In this document: positions 7,732 to 16,256 of the stretch, in pieces
Position numbering within the stretch: position 1 is the stretch's first letter
How the letters are laid out: each line of letters begins with the position of its first letter
Source of the DNA: Galbibacter marinus
GTDB taxonomy: Bacteria; Bacteroidota; Bacteroidia; Flavobacteriales; Flavobacteriaceae
Length of the DNA: 64,000 nt
Assembly (NCBI RefSeq): GCF_000300875.1
Contig: NZ_AMSG01000001.1
Span: forward strand, 62,001 to 126,000
Reading direction: 5' to 3'
Notes under the pieces: model-generated
Told to the model about the DNA's origin: nothing
The model's database searches: none
The model's input: the letters and a program-made list of their open reading frames with translations, nothing else
Made by a program: the position numbers and the translations under genes

Positions 7732-8802
7732 CTAAAATTTTGAGAGTACCTTTCTAAGGATTCTTAAAAAGTTTCCTTGACAGATTCCTTCGATGTCACT
7801 GCTTTGATACCCTCTTGCCTCTAATAAGCCTTTTATTTTCTGAAGATCAGCAATGGTATCTACATCATAAGGTGATTGCTCCTTACCAAATCCGCCGTCC
7901 AAATCAGATCCTATCCCCACATGCTTTGAATTACCTGCGAGCTGACATATATGATCAATATTGTCGACGATTTGCTTTAATCCAGCATCTGCACTTTGAG
8001 GAGTTGAAACACCCTTTTTCCAATTTGGAACCATCATCCATGTATCCAAAACCCCACCAATAACAGCACCTCTACCTATGAGTTCCTTTAATTGCTGGTC
8101 TGAAAATTGTCGGTTATGGTTAACGAGTGCTCTACAATTGTTATGACTCGCCCATAGAACACCATCAAAAACCTCCAAAGCCTCCCAAAAACTTTGATCG
8201 CAAAGGTGGGTAACATCAAGAATTAGACCTAGCTTTTCCATTTCTTGGAGTAAGTTTTTACCTTTCTCACCTATTCCACCTGTGGAGTTCGTACCAAAAG
8301 CGTATGTTCCAGGCCCGTAATGTGCAGGGCCTACAGCTCTAAGTCCATAATCAACTGCTTGGTGCAGATGCTCCATACTTACGATAGAATCTGCTCCTTC
8401 CAAGCTCAGTACAAAACCAATCGATTTTTTGGCATCCATTGAGGTTTCCCAATAATTTAAATGCGACTCAAGGGTTTGTAAGTTGGTGATTTGGGTGAGC
8501 TCCTTAACTCTTACCATTTCTTTGTACCATGCGAGTTGCGCCTGGGTATGAGCCCAAGCTTGCTCAGGAGAGTTCCATCCTGGAAGGGAGTTTGTTGGCT
8601 TTACATACCGAGCAATTTGTGTAGCCACACATAAACCAATATTACCCTTACGCATTTCTTGAAAAGTAACGGTGTTTTGACCACGTCCTGGAAGATCCTT
8701 GAGATCTTTTTCAAAGTTTCGCAGTGTTACTATGTCTGTTCGAAGATCGCGATTCCAGTCAATAGCATTCATAGAAAGATCTAAATGTGCATCGAGTATC
8801 AT
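7732..8802 (-). CDS. Membrane dipeptidase-like M19 family peptidase
   Basis: A 356-residue zinc dipeptidase of family M19 (renal dipeptidase type), a TIM-barrel amidohydrolase. Metal-ligand motifs are visible: H6-x-D8 in D-A-H-L-D, the Glu in S-L-E-G-A-D, the His of D-V-T-H-L, and G-I-G-S-D-L-D-G near residue 300. No signal peptide is seen, so it is probably cytoplasmic. M19 enzymes often accept dipeptides with a C-terminal D-residue. Here it is last in a minus-strand set with a D-amino-acid PLP enzyme, RidA and a GntP permease, suggesting breakdown of D-residue-containing dipeptides. The substrate is inference. Confidence 0.85.
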   Translation of the reverse strand: MILDAHLDLSMNAIDWNRDLRTDIVTLRNFEKDLKDLPGRGQNTVTFQEMRKGNIGLCVATQIARYVKPTNSLPGWNSPEQAWAHTQAQLAWYKEMVRVKELTQITNLQTLESHLNYWETSMDAKKSIGFVLSLEGADSIVSMEHLHQAVDYGLRAVGPAHYGPGTYAFGTNSTGGIGEKGKNLLQEMEKLGLILDVTHLCDQSFWEALEVFDGVLWASHNNCRALVNHNRQFSDQQLKELIGRGAVIGGVLDTWMMVPNWKKGVSTPQSADAGLKQIVDNIDHICQLAGNSKHVGIGSDLDGGFGKEQSPYDVDTIADLQKIKGLLEARGYQSSDIEGICQGNFLRILRKVLSKF

Positions 8803-8845
8803 TTGGAAATTAGAGTTTTTAAGTGAAACGAAGTTTAATTATTAG

Positions 8846-9964
8846 CTAAATGGATATTTTTTGCCCTCTTGCACCCACCTTCCAACGGCCCACAACTTCG
8901 CCGGATTTTACTACCTGCAAATGCTCATATTTAGCCACCGTTGGGCAAATATGCATCGGTATACCATAAATCAAGTCTCCGATTTTATAAGATGCCCAGT
9001 GATCGGAATTAAAGACAAAGTGTTCTTCACTTTGACTAACTTGTTCTAAATCCTTTGCGTTTAATAGTTTAATTCTTGGAAAGTTCATTTCAGGTGCTAT
9101 AGATTTATGCCCTAAATCAGATGTTATAACTCCTTGTGAAGGTTTACTGATAATCCTTGAAATCAATACTGCCGCTTGTTGCATTTGCATTTCAGGGAAT
9201 CGTTTACCATATCCAGCATCCCATAATAATACTGTCCCAGGGCTTAGTTCCACCTGTTGTCTTAAAGCGTGAATCGGAAAGCTAGGTGAACCTCCAGCAA
9301 TAATGGTATCTACGCTAATGCCTTGAACTGAGAGCTCATCTTTTAATTGAAGTACAGCCTGAAAACATTCATCACATTGCTTTTTTCTTTGTTGAAAATC
9401 TGAATCCCGAAGGTGGCCATCATATACATGAAAACCCATTGCTTGTACATGGTTATTCTCTGACAGAAACTTAAATAGTTCTTGGGCGCTTTCATCTGGA
9501 AGAATTCCTGTACGATTCATCCCAACGTTAATATCCATCCACAAAGGGGTTATTACCTTATTGTGACTAGATCCTTCGCAGAGCAATTTTGCGTGCTCTA
9601 AATCATCTACAAGCATCGAAAATTTAGTTGCAGTATAAGTTTTGACAAGCTCAAAGAAGCGATCGACATTTTGACCTACTAACTGCATAGCTATTAATAC
9701 ATCCTTCGCCTCACACTGTGCCAAGAGTTCAGCCTCAGCAATGGTAGCGCATTTAAACTTCTCTATGCCATAGGCCTGTTGCATCCGAATTATCTCGGCA
9801 TTCTTATAAGTTTTAACATGTGGTCTGAGCCTATTCACATCACCCGCAATCTCAATCATGCGTTTAATATTATGCGTAATTCGTTCTGGATACACTAGCA
9901 AGGCAGGTGTTGCTACCTGGTGAGCATTTTGAATTTCATACCAATTATTTCCCTCCAACATCAT
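8846..9964 (-). CDS. D-serine dehydratase / D-threonine aldolase-like PLP enzyme
   Basis: A 372-residue fold-type III PLP enzyme. The N-terminal alanine-racemase-like barrel holds the PLP lysine K51 in R-P-H-V-K-T. The C-terminal domain carries H338-I-C340 in P-M-H-I-C-P-T-V, the His-x-Cys zinc site of eukaryotic-type D-serine dehydratase and D-threonine aldolase. Family members deaminate D-serine or cleave D-3-hydroxy amino acids; the two activities cannot be separated by reading. The gene is 7 nt after ridA and 43 nt before the dipeptidase gene, probably one operon. RidA, which clears 2-aminoacrylate made by dehydratases, favours dehydratase activity. Confidence 0.82.
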   Translation of the reverse strand: MMLEGNNWYEIQNAHQVATPALLVYPERITHNIKRMIEIAGDVNRLRPHVKTYKNAEIIRMQQAYGIEKFKCATIAEAELLAQCEAKDVLIAMQLVGQNVDRFFELVKTYTATKFSMLVDDLEHAKLLCEGSSHNKVITPLWMDINVGMNRTGILPDESAQELFKFLSENNHVQAMGFHVYDGHLRDSDFQQRKKQCDECFQAVLQLKDELSVQGISVDTIIAGGSPSFPIHALRQQVELSPGTVLLWDAGYGKRFPEMQMQQAAVLISRIISKPSQGVITSDLGHKSIAPEMNFPRIKLLNAKDLEQVSQSEEHFVFNSDHWASYKIGDLIYGIPMHICPTVAKYEHLQVVKSGEVVGRWKVGARGQKISI

Positions 9965-9971
9965 TTTCTAT

Positions 9972-10457
9972 TTATTTGTGTAGTTCAAAAATAGCTTCGA
10001 CCTCAGCTGGAATATTATCAGGCAGCATCATTCCAACTGCACTTCTGACGCCAATTCCGTTTTCAGTTCCGAAAATCTCCGCCATTAATTCACTAAATCC
10101 ATTAATCACCATGGGATGTTTTCTAAAATCAGGCGTGCAGTTAACCATACCGAAAACTTTCACTACTCGTTTTATACGATTAATATCTCCAAAATGATTT
10201 TGAATGGTTGATAACATAGTAAGACCTACCTGTCTTGCACCTTGATAACCAGCCTCCACGTCCAAATCATCACCTACCCTACCTGACATCAGGCTCCCAT
10301 CTTCCAAAACAGGACCCTGCCCTGAAACATATAAAAAATGGTCAACCACTAGAATTGGACGGTATACTCCAGCAGGTTTGGGAGCAGGTGGCAAAATAAG
10401 GCCTAATTCGGAAATTCTCTCAGAAGGTTTTTTCATAAACATACTGTGGAAACCCAT
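9972..10457 (-). CDS. RidA family enamine/imine deaminase
   Basis: A 161-residue member of the RidA (YjgF/YER057c/UK114) family, in the longer subgroup with an N-terminal extension. The family core is seen in L-Y-V-S-G-Q-G-P, G-A-R-Q-V-G-L-T-M-L and the closing I-P-A-E-V-E-A-I-F, with the usual active-site Arg in I-G-V-R-S-A-V-G. RidA proteins hydrolyse reactive enamines such as 2-aminoacrylate formed by PLP enzymes. Three in-frame Met codons (10457, 10442, 10436) compete as starts; homologues beginning M-K-K-P-S favour 10436. It lies 7 nt upstream of the D-amino-acid enzyme. Confidence 0.87.
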   Translation of the reverse strand: MGFHSMFMKKPSERISELGLILPPAPKPAGVYRPILVVDHFLYVSGQGPVLEDGSLMSGRVGDDLDVEAGYQGARQVGLTMLSTIQNHFGDINRIKRVVKVFGMVNCTPDFRKHPMVINGFSELMAEIFGTENGIGVRSAVGMMLPDNIPAEVEAIFELHK

Positions 10458-10683
10458 GTTTTATTTAAATATGGGAGGAAAGCAGTTGTCCCCTTTGTTA
10501 CTAATTATTTTTACTTGCATGACAACTAATGTACAATTTCAAATGACAATACTCACCCATAAAACTAAGGTAAAGTATGTAGTACACAAGTAACCTCATA
10601 ACAACTAACCATAGGAAAGCTGTACCAGTCCCTACATTGGTTAGTGTTTTTCTAACTAATATTAACTTTAAATATTATGCTAA

Positions 10684-12006
10684 TTATACGAAAAAATTCA
10701 AAATTAATACCCCTATAAGCCCCATGACACCTACAGAAGTTTCCATCACAGTCCAAGTTGATAAAGTTTCCTTTACAGAGAGATTAAAATACTCCTTAAA
10801 CATCCAAAAGCCACTATCATTTACATGAGATAACATAAGACTACCAGAGCCAATGGCAAGAACCATAAGTTCAGCACTTACTCCTTGACTTTGCGCTAGA
10901 GTAGACACGATTCCTGCAGTAGTTAATCCTGCAACAGTTGCCGAGCCAACACACACTCTAATAACCGTAGCAATAAGCCATGCTAAAAACAATGGAGATA
11001 GATCGGAGTGTTTAATTAAGTCAGCGATGTAATCACTTACACCACTATCTACTAAAATTTGTTTAAGTGCACCTGCTCCTGCAATAATCAGTAGTATCAT
11101 GGTAATACTAGAGATGGAATCCGTTAGCGAATTCATTAGCTCAGTCATTTTCTTTCCTCTTGACAACCCTAAGGTGTAGATTCCCACTAATACAGCGATA
11201 AGCATCGCAATTACTGGGTCACCAACAAAGCGTAAAAGAGTTGAAAAGGTGGTCTGGGGATCTAAAAAGTGTGTTCCGATGGTTGAAATACCAATGAGAA
11301 TAACAGGAAGTAAAGCAGTGACAATACTCACTGTCATTCCTGGTAATTTACTTTTTTCAATAGGTTTTGCATTGTAGAATTCCTTTAAAGGTGTTGCATT
11401 TACCCGTTGGATCAAAGAAGTCCTAGCAAGCAATGGCCCACAAATTATTATAACTGGTACCGCTATAATTATTCCGTACAATAAGGTTTTTCCGATATCT
11501 GCATTAAACTGTTCCGCAATGGCCGTTGGCGCTGGATGTGGTGGTAAATACCCATGAGTTACTGATAATGCGGTGAGCATTGGCAGTCCAACATATAACA
11601 ATTTCACTCCACTAGAAATTGCGACGGTGAATATTAGTGGTATAAGAAGTACAAATCCAACAGAATAAAACATGGGAATCCCTACAATAAATCCTGTTAA
11701 TACCACAGCCCATTGGATGTGTTTCCTCCCAAATTTTTCAATGAGTCTATCAGTAATTTTCTGGGCTGCTCCACTATCGGCAACTAACTTTCCTAACATG
11801 GCTCCAAGACCCAGTATAAGTACTAAAAAGCCTAGTGTACCACCGATTCCCGTTTGAATCGAGGAAACAACCGCATCGAGTTGCATGCCGCCGGCAATAC
11901 CGACAAATAAGGACACAATGACAAAGGTTAGAAAGGCATTGAGTTTAAATTTTACAATAAGCAGAAATAGCAATAGGATCCCAAGAAGAACTATAAATAA
12001 TGGCAT
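10684..12006 (-). CDS. GntP family permease (gluconate/D-serine type)
   Basis: A 440-residue integral membrane protein with about 12-14 hydrophobic helices and GntP signatures such as H-G-Y-L-P-P-H-P-A-P-T-A near residue 150 and H-V-N-D-S-G-F-W near residue 390. The family takes up gluconate and related acids by proton symport, but DsdX of E. coli, a D-serine permease, belongs to it too. The next genes on the same strand (RidA, D-serine dehydratase-like enzyme, dipeptidase) favour a D-amino acid or its derivative as substrate. A 226-nt gap separates it from ridA, so a separate promoter is possible. Confidence 0.85.
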   Translation of the reverse strand: MPLFIVLLGILLLFLLIVKFKLNAFLTFVIVSLFVGIAGGMQLDAVVSSIQTGIGGTLGFLVLILGLGAMLGKLVADSGAAQKITDRLIEKFGRKHIQWAVVLTGFIVGIPMFYSVGFVLLIPLIFTVAISSGVKLLYVGLPMLTALSVTHGYLPPHPAPTAIAEQFNADIGKTLLYGIIIAVPVIIICGPLLARTSLIQRVNATPLKEFYNAKPIEKSKLPGMTVSIVTALLPVILIGISTIGTHFLDPQTTFSTLLRFVGDPVIAMLIAVLVGIYTLGLSRGKKMTELMNSLTDSISSITMILLIIAGAGALKQILVDSGVSDYIADLIKHSDLSPLFLAWLIATVIRVCVGSATVAGLTTAGIVSTLAQSQGVSAELMVLAIGSGSLMLSHVNDSGFWMFKEYFNLSVKETLSTWTVMETSVGVMGLIGVLILNFFV

Positions 12007-12287
12007 TGGTTGGTGTTTGATTAAAAATTAAAAACTCAATTAAAGGAGATTCTTTTGGTTAGTTTAACCTTTAATGAGCTATTGTTAGGTATTGTGTTTT
12101 CCACTGTTTTGAAAAAAATGAGACTTGGTCAAAACACTTGAATTTCTCCACAACCCAGACAATAAATATACAATAATAGTTTTTAATTCTAAGCTCCCTT
12201 AGCTCCTGTTGAAGTTTGTTAACAATTTTTTCCTATTGGACAAAATTTATAAAATTTTTTAAATCCCTCAATATCAGGAATAATCTT

Positions 12288-13388
12288 CTATACTTTGATA
12301 TATATTTTTCGTTTATCCATCACGTAGGCAATTCCCCAAAGAATCATAGTAAAGCACACAGCAAAGACAAAGGATCCAAAATAATCACCTAGCCAGGACA
12401 TAAATAAATTTTCAGCTATCCAACCATAGGACGAACTTCCCTCTATACTAAAGATGAATAATAATTTGACGAATAATCCTGAGAGGATGTATATAAATAG
12501 TGGGTTTTTACCTAAAACTTCAAAGAAATAGGTCCATTTCTTTTTTTGTAAAATTTCAATACCATACACTAAAAATGCAAGTACCATAACATCTATTCCA
12601 ACTGTGAGTAGAACATAAGAACTCGTCCATATCTTCTTATTTATTGGAAATAAGAGGTCCCAACCTAGCGCTAAAAATACTAAGGTTGCACCACCAATCA
12701 TTAGTAATGCTATGGTTTTAAAGTTCTTTCCACTTTGTTGTAAAAATAACCCAGCAAAATATCCGAAAATAACATTCACAGTCGCAGGCAAGGTACTCAA
12801 AAGGCCTTCTGGATCAAATGGTATTCCCTCGCCTTGGTATAAATGGTTTGGTCCTAGGAGCCAAAGATCTAATTTTAAAGCAGCATTCCCTTCTAGGGTG
12901 TAATCACCCATGGTATACATAATAAGGTGATAACCCAACAATGCAACCATGCTAAAAACTAATGCACCTTTAATTTTAAAATAATGAATCACCAATGATG
13001 CAAAGAAATAACAAAGTGCAATTCGTTGTAAAACGCCGAAAATACGAGCATCCTCTAAAGGCTTTAATTGCCCATCTCTAAAAAAAGGAAACCAAGACAA
13101 CAAAAATCCGATGGCAAATATTACAAAGGTTCTTTTAATTACCTTTTTTAAAAATGCAGCTTGGGAGGTTTGTTCAAACTTTCGCATGCTAAAACTCATC
13201 GCATTCCCCACCACAAAAAGAAATGTTGGAAACACTAAATCGGTAAGCGTAAAACCATGCCATGATGCATGGCTTAAAGGCCTATAGACACTCCCCCAGG
13301 AACCAGGAGTATTCACAATAATCATCAGAAATAATGTCAGACCGCGCAGTACATCTAAGGAGAGGTATCGTTGTTTTAAAGCACTCAA
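12288..13388 (-). CDS. DUF5009 / HGSNAT-like membrane acetyltransferase homologue
   Basis: A 366-residue membrane protein with about ten helices. It begins R-Y-L-S-L-D-V-L-R-G-L-T, the start motif of the heparan-alpha-glucosaminide N-acetyltransferase/NagX family, followed by V-N-T-P-G-S-W, H-A-x-W-H-G and L-V-F-P-T-F-L-F-V-V-G. Mammalian HGSNAT acetylates terminal glucosamine across the lysosomal membrane; bacterial members often accompany amino-sugar or peptidoglycan recycling genes. Here the nearest neighbour on the same strand is the GntP permease 281 nt downstream, so a shared cell-wall scavenging role is possible but unproven. The 281-nt gap at 12007-12287 is AT-rich with no gene or clear hairpin. 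Confidence 0.78.
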   Translation of the reverse strand: MSALKQRYLSLDVLRGLTLFLMIIVNTPGSWGSVYRPLSHASWHGFTLTDLVFPTFLFVVGNAMSFSMRKFEQTSQAAFLKKVIKRTFVIFAIGFLLSWFPFFRDGQLKPLEDARIFGVLQRIALCYFFASLVIHYFKIKGALVFSMVALLGYHLIMYTMGDYTLEGNAALKLDLWLLGPNHLYQGEGIPFDPEGLLSTLPATVNVIFGYFAGLFLQQSGKNFKTIALLMIGGATLVFLALGWDLLFPINKKIWTSSYVLLTVGIDVMVLAFLVYGIEILQKKKWTYFFEVLGKNPLFIYILSGLFVKLLFIFSIEGSSSYGWIAENLFMSWLGDYFGSFVFAVCFTMILWGIAYVMDKRKIYIKV

Positions 13389-13540
13389 AATTAGCTAGGT
13401 TTTTAGTTTGCTTTAAAAGTAACATAATTTTTTAATTCTTAATACCTAACGCATGTCATATTAAAAACCTCCTTGAATTCACCAAGCTTTAAAATTGAAA
13501 AACAATTGCAATCCAAAAGAGCTTTTTGTTCCTTTACACT

Positions 13541-14017
13541 ATGCATAAAAAAACTGGCTATACCGTTAATGAGGCAACCAAAAAATTGGAGCATTACTGC
13601 GCCTACCAAGATCGATGTCACAAAGAAGTTGTTGCTAAATTAAAGGGTATGGGTATGATCCCAATAGCTATTGATACTATTATGGGACATTTGATTACCA
13701 ATAGGTTTTTAAATGAAGAACGATTCGCAAAAAGTTATGCAAGGGGGAAATTTCAAATCAAAAAATGGGGTAAAAACAGAATAGTTCGAGAATTAAAAGC
13801 AAGAGATATCTCTCGGTTTAATATTCAAACCGCTCTTAAAGAAATTTCGGATTCGGATTATTTTGAAACCTTTGATCACCTAGCTATAAAGAAAGCTGAC
13901 CAAATCAAAGAAACCAATCCCCTTAAAGCCAGAAAGAAATTAGTGGACTATCTTCTTTACAGAGGGTGGGAGTCACAAATGGTCTATGAAAAAGCTGCTG
14001 AGCTTTATCCATTCTAA
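13541..14017 (+). CDS. recX: Regulatory protein RecX
   Basis: A 158-residue all-helical protein. The three tandem three-helix RecX repeats are recognisable: L-E-H-Y-C-A-Y-Q-D-R-C-H-K-E-V, then F-L-N-E-E-R-F-A-K-S-Y-A-R-G-K, and the C-terminal Y-L-L-Y-R-G-W. RecX binds RecA filaments and limits recombination. The start is taken at ATG 13541; a TTG at 13526 in the same frame would add five residues. No recA lies nearby. Its stop overlaps the stop of the convergent cupin gene by 4 bp. Confidence 0.88.
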   Translation: MHKKTGYTVNEATKKLEHYCAYQDRCHKEVVAKLKGMGMIPIAIDTIMGHLITNRFLNEERFAKSYARGKFQIKKWGKNRIVRELKARDISRFNIQTALKEISDSDYFETFDHLAIKKADQIKETNPLKARKKLVDYLLYRGWESQMVYEKAAELYPF

Positions 14018-14892
14018 GTATCATTTTTCGTTGATATTCCTAATGCCTCGTGTGTTCGAATAATCGCCTGATTATTTTTATGATCGATCCATTTTTGGCC
14101 TTTCCAACGACGCATTAGATTATCATAATGACGCATCACCAACACATTATACGCGGCTTTGGCAAAATGTAGAGGTTTTCGAGGTAAAGAACGTAAACTC
14201 ATAGAAAAACCGGGAGTCACATACTTCATGTAATGCCAATAGCCCTCTGGCATATAGAGCATATCCCCATGCTCCAAATGAGCGATATAACCCTGAGCTT
14301 TTTTCAAAGCTGGCCAACGATCGTAATCTGGATCATCAAAATCAATATCCTCTCTTGAGATTAGTGAATGCGGCACCTTGTACATATACTTACTCTGGTC
14401 AGGGGAAAATAGAATGCATTGCTTTTTACCGTGGAAATGAAAATGCAGGATATTGGAATAATCAATATCAAAGTGCATAAAGACCTTAGAGTTTTCACCT
14501 CCAAAAAACAACATTGGGAGTTGTTTGACAAGTTTGATTCCCAGGTTAGGCCATCTAAAATCTTTTTGTAGAGAAGGCACTTCCTTCATCAGGTTGTAAA
14601 GGAAAATGCGATAGTTAGTGGGCTCCTTTTCTAATAGATCAATGTAATCCCCCATTTTCATTTTAGCATGAGGCTCATTAAAACCATCCTCATGAGTTAC
14701 TGGGCGATCATCATACAAAGGAACCGTTTTATCCTTTGCGATAGTTCTAATATAGTCAAAATGCCATGTCTGGTATGCTGGCCAATCCTTGGTAATTTGG
14801 GCAACCACAATAGGTTTTTGAGGTTTTACATAATTATTTACAAACTCTTCTTTACTTATGCTCTCTAATCGAGGTATTTCTCTTAGCTCCAT
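14014..14892 (-). CDS. Cupin-like / JmjC-domain Fe(II) oxygenase family protein
   Basis: A 292-residue cupin_8 (JmjC-like) protein. The double-stranded beta-helix carries a complete iron facial triad: H140-F-D142 and H220 in E-G-Y-W-H-Y, and Lys 155-156 lie where a 2-oxoglutarate-binding residue is often found. Relatives include protein or small-molecule hydroxylases; the substrate is unknown. ATG at 14892 is used because the longer frame starts at a TTG and only adds eight residues not expected in the family. Its stop overlaps that of recX, so the two transcripts converge with shared ends. Confidence 0.8.
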   Translation of the reverse strand: MELREIPRLESISKEEFVNNYVKPQKPIVVAQITKDWPAYQTWHFDYIRTIAKDKTVPLYDDRPVTHEDGFNEPHAKMKMGDYIDLLEKEPTNYRIFLYNLMKEVPSLQKDFRWPNLGIKLVKQLPMLFFGGENSKVFMHFDIDYSNILHFHFHGKKQCILFSPDQSKYMYKVPHSLISREDIDFDDPDYDRWPALKKAQGYIAHLEHGDMLYMPEGYWHYMKYVTPGFSMSLRSLPRKPLHFAKAAYNVLVMRHYDNLMRRWKGQKWIDHKNNQAIIRTHEALGISTKNDT

Positions 14893-15003
14893 GTAAACGC
14901 AAACTTTAAAAAACAACCACTAAATTACAATTTGTTTTCTATATCTATTGTGAAATTACAATAGGTAACTTCGTATCGAACAATAATTTAAGAATTTTGA
15001 AGC

Positions 15004-16104
15004 TTAAACAGCTTTACTTTCTTTGGCTTTTTGTTTAGCAACCTCATTTCTTTCTATCGTATGACCTGGGCGAGTCCATCTAGGGTTCTCTCCGGTTTGG
15101 TCAAATTTAGAAAACTCAGCTTCCACACTTTCTGGTTGCGCTTTTTTCACAAATGGTTTTTGTGGTATAAGACCTAATTTTTCGAACATAGCCATATCCT
15201 CATTTACATCGGGATTCGGTGTAGTAAGAAGCTTATCTCCTGCAAATATTGAATTAGCACCGGCGAAAAAGCACATCGCCTGTCCTTCTCTACTCATTTG
15301 AGTACGACCTGCAGATAATCTTACTTGAGTCTGTGGCATCACAATTCTAGCGGTTGCAACCATACGAATCATATCCCAAATCTCAACAGGCTCCTGCTCT
15401 TCCATTGGCGTTCCTTCAACTGCTACTAGGGCGTTAATTGGAACAGATTCTGGTTGTGGATTAAGGGTTGACAAAGCAACTAACATCCCCGCGCGATCTT
15501 CGACCTTTTCCCCCATACCAATGATTCCACCACTACAAACCGTTACATTGGTTTTGCGAACATTACCAATGGTTTCTAGACGATCTTCATATCCTCTTGT
15601 TGAAATGACTTCTTTGTAATACTCCTCAGAAGTATCCAAATTGTGGTTGTAGGCATATAGGCCGGCTTCAGCTAAGCGTTGTGCTTGATTTTCTGTAACC
15701 ATTCCAAGGGTACAACACACTTCCATATCCAATTTATTGATCGTTCGAACCATTTCCAAAACCTGGTCGAATTCTGGACCATCCTTTACATTTCTCCAGG
15801 CAGCTCCCATACAAACACGTGAACTACCCGCTGCTTTAGCTCTAAGGGCTTGCGCCTTCACATGAGGAACAGTCATTAAATCATTACCCTGAATATCGGT
15901 ATGATATCGAGCAGCTTGTGGGCAGTATCCACAATCCTCAGGGCAACCTCCAGTCTTTATCGATAACAATGTTGACACTTGGACAGTATTAGGGTCGTGA
16001 TATTCCCTGTGTACGCTAGCTGCTTGGTATAACAGCTCCATTAAAGGTTGATTGTAAATATCTAAAATCTCTTCTTTGGTCCAGTTATGTCTAGTTTCGC
16101 TCAT
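15004..16104 (-). CDS. bioB: Biotin synthase
   Basis: A 366-residue radical SAM enzyme that inserts sulfur into dethiobiotin. The cluster motif C54-x3-C58-x2-C61 is intact in [12 protein letters not shown], and the second cluster ligands are suggested by C-C-T-L-G, V-C-S-G-G and R-L-S-A-G-R-T. The C-terminus has about 30 extra residues rich in Lys and Glu compared with E. coli BioB. No other biotin genes lie nearby, so it appears as a single-gene unit with its own promoter. Confidence 0.95.
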   Translation of the reverse strand: MSETRHNWTKEEILDIYNQPLMELLYQAASVHREYHDPNTVQVSTLLSIKTGGCPEDCGYCPQAARYHTDIQGNDLMTVPHVKAQALRAKAAGSSRVCMGAAWRNVKDGPEFDQVLEMVRTINKLDMEVCCTLGMVTENQAQRLAEAGLYAYNHNLDTSEEYYKEVISTRGYEDRLETIGNVRKTNVTVCSGGIIGMGEKVEDRAGMLVALSTLNPQPESVPINALVAVEGTPMEEQEPVEIWDMIRMVATARIVMPQTQVRLSAGRTQMSREGQAMCFFAGANSIFAGDKLLTTPNPDVNEDMAMFEKLGLIPQKPFVKKAQPESVEAEFSKFDQTGENPRWTRPGHTIERNEVAKQKAKESKAV

Positions 16105-16161
16105 GGGTTATATTTTTAAAGTTTAGTTTTCATCTTGAATTTGAGAACCACTCTGTGGGCT

Positions 16162-16169
16162 CAAAAATA
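16162..16169 (-). promoter_or_regulatory. -7 box upstream of bioB
   Basis: Read on the minus strand, TATTTTTG matches TAnnTTTG about 58 nt before the bioB ATG. No clear -33 element is seen, so support is moderate. Confidence 0.45.
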
Positions 16170-16256
16170 CTAATTAGAATTTTTAAAAACTCCTATATGG
16201 TTGAATATTTATATGGGCCTCTAGTTTAATTACAGTTTAAACATACCGTTTCGTTT

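Noticed and set aside
10458-10683. Possible small gene or riboswitch between ridA and the GntP gene
   Set aside because: Short frames on the plus strand are shadows without a start context, and the only hairpin (TTAGT with ACTAA) is too weak to support a regulatory RNA.
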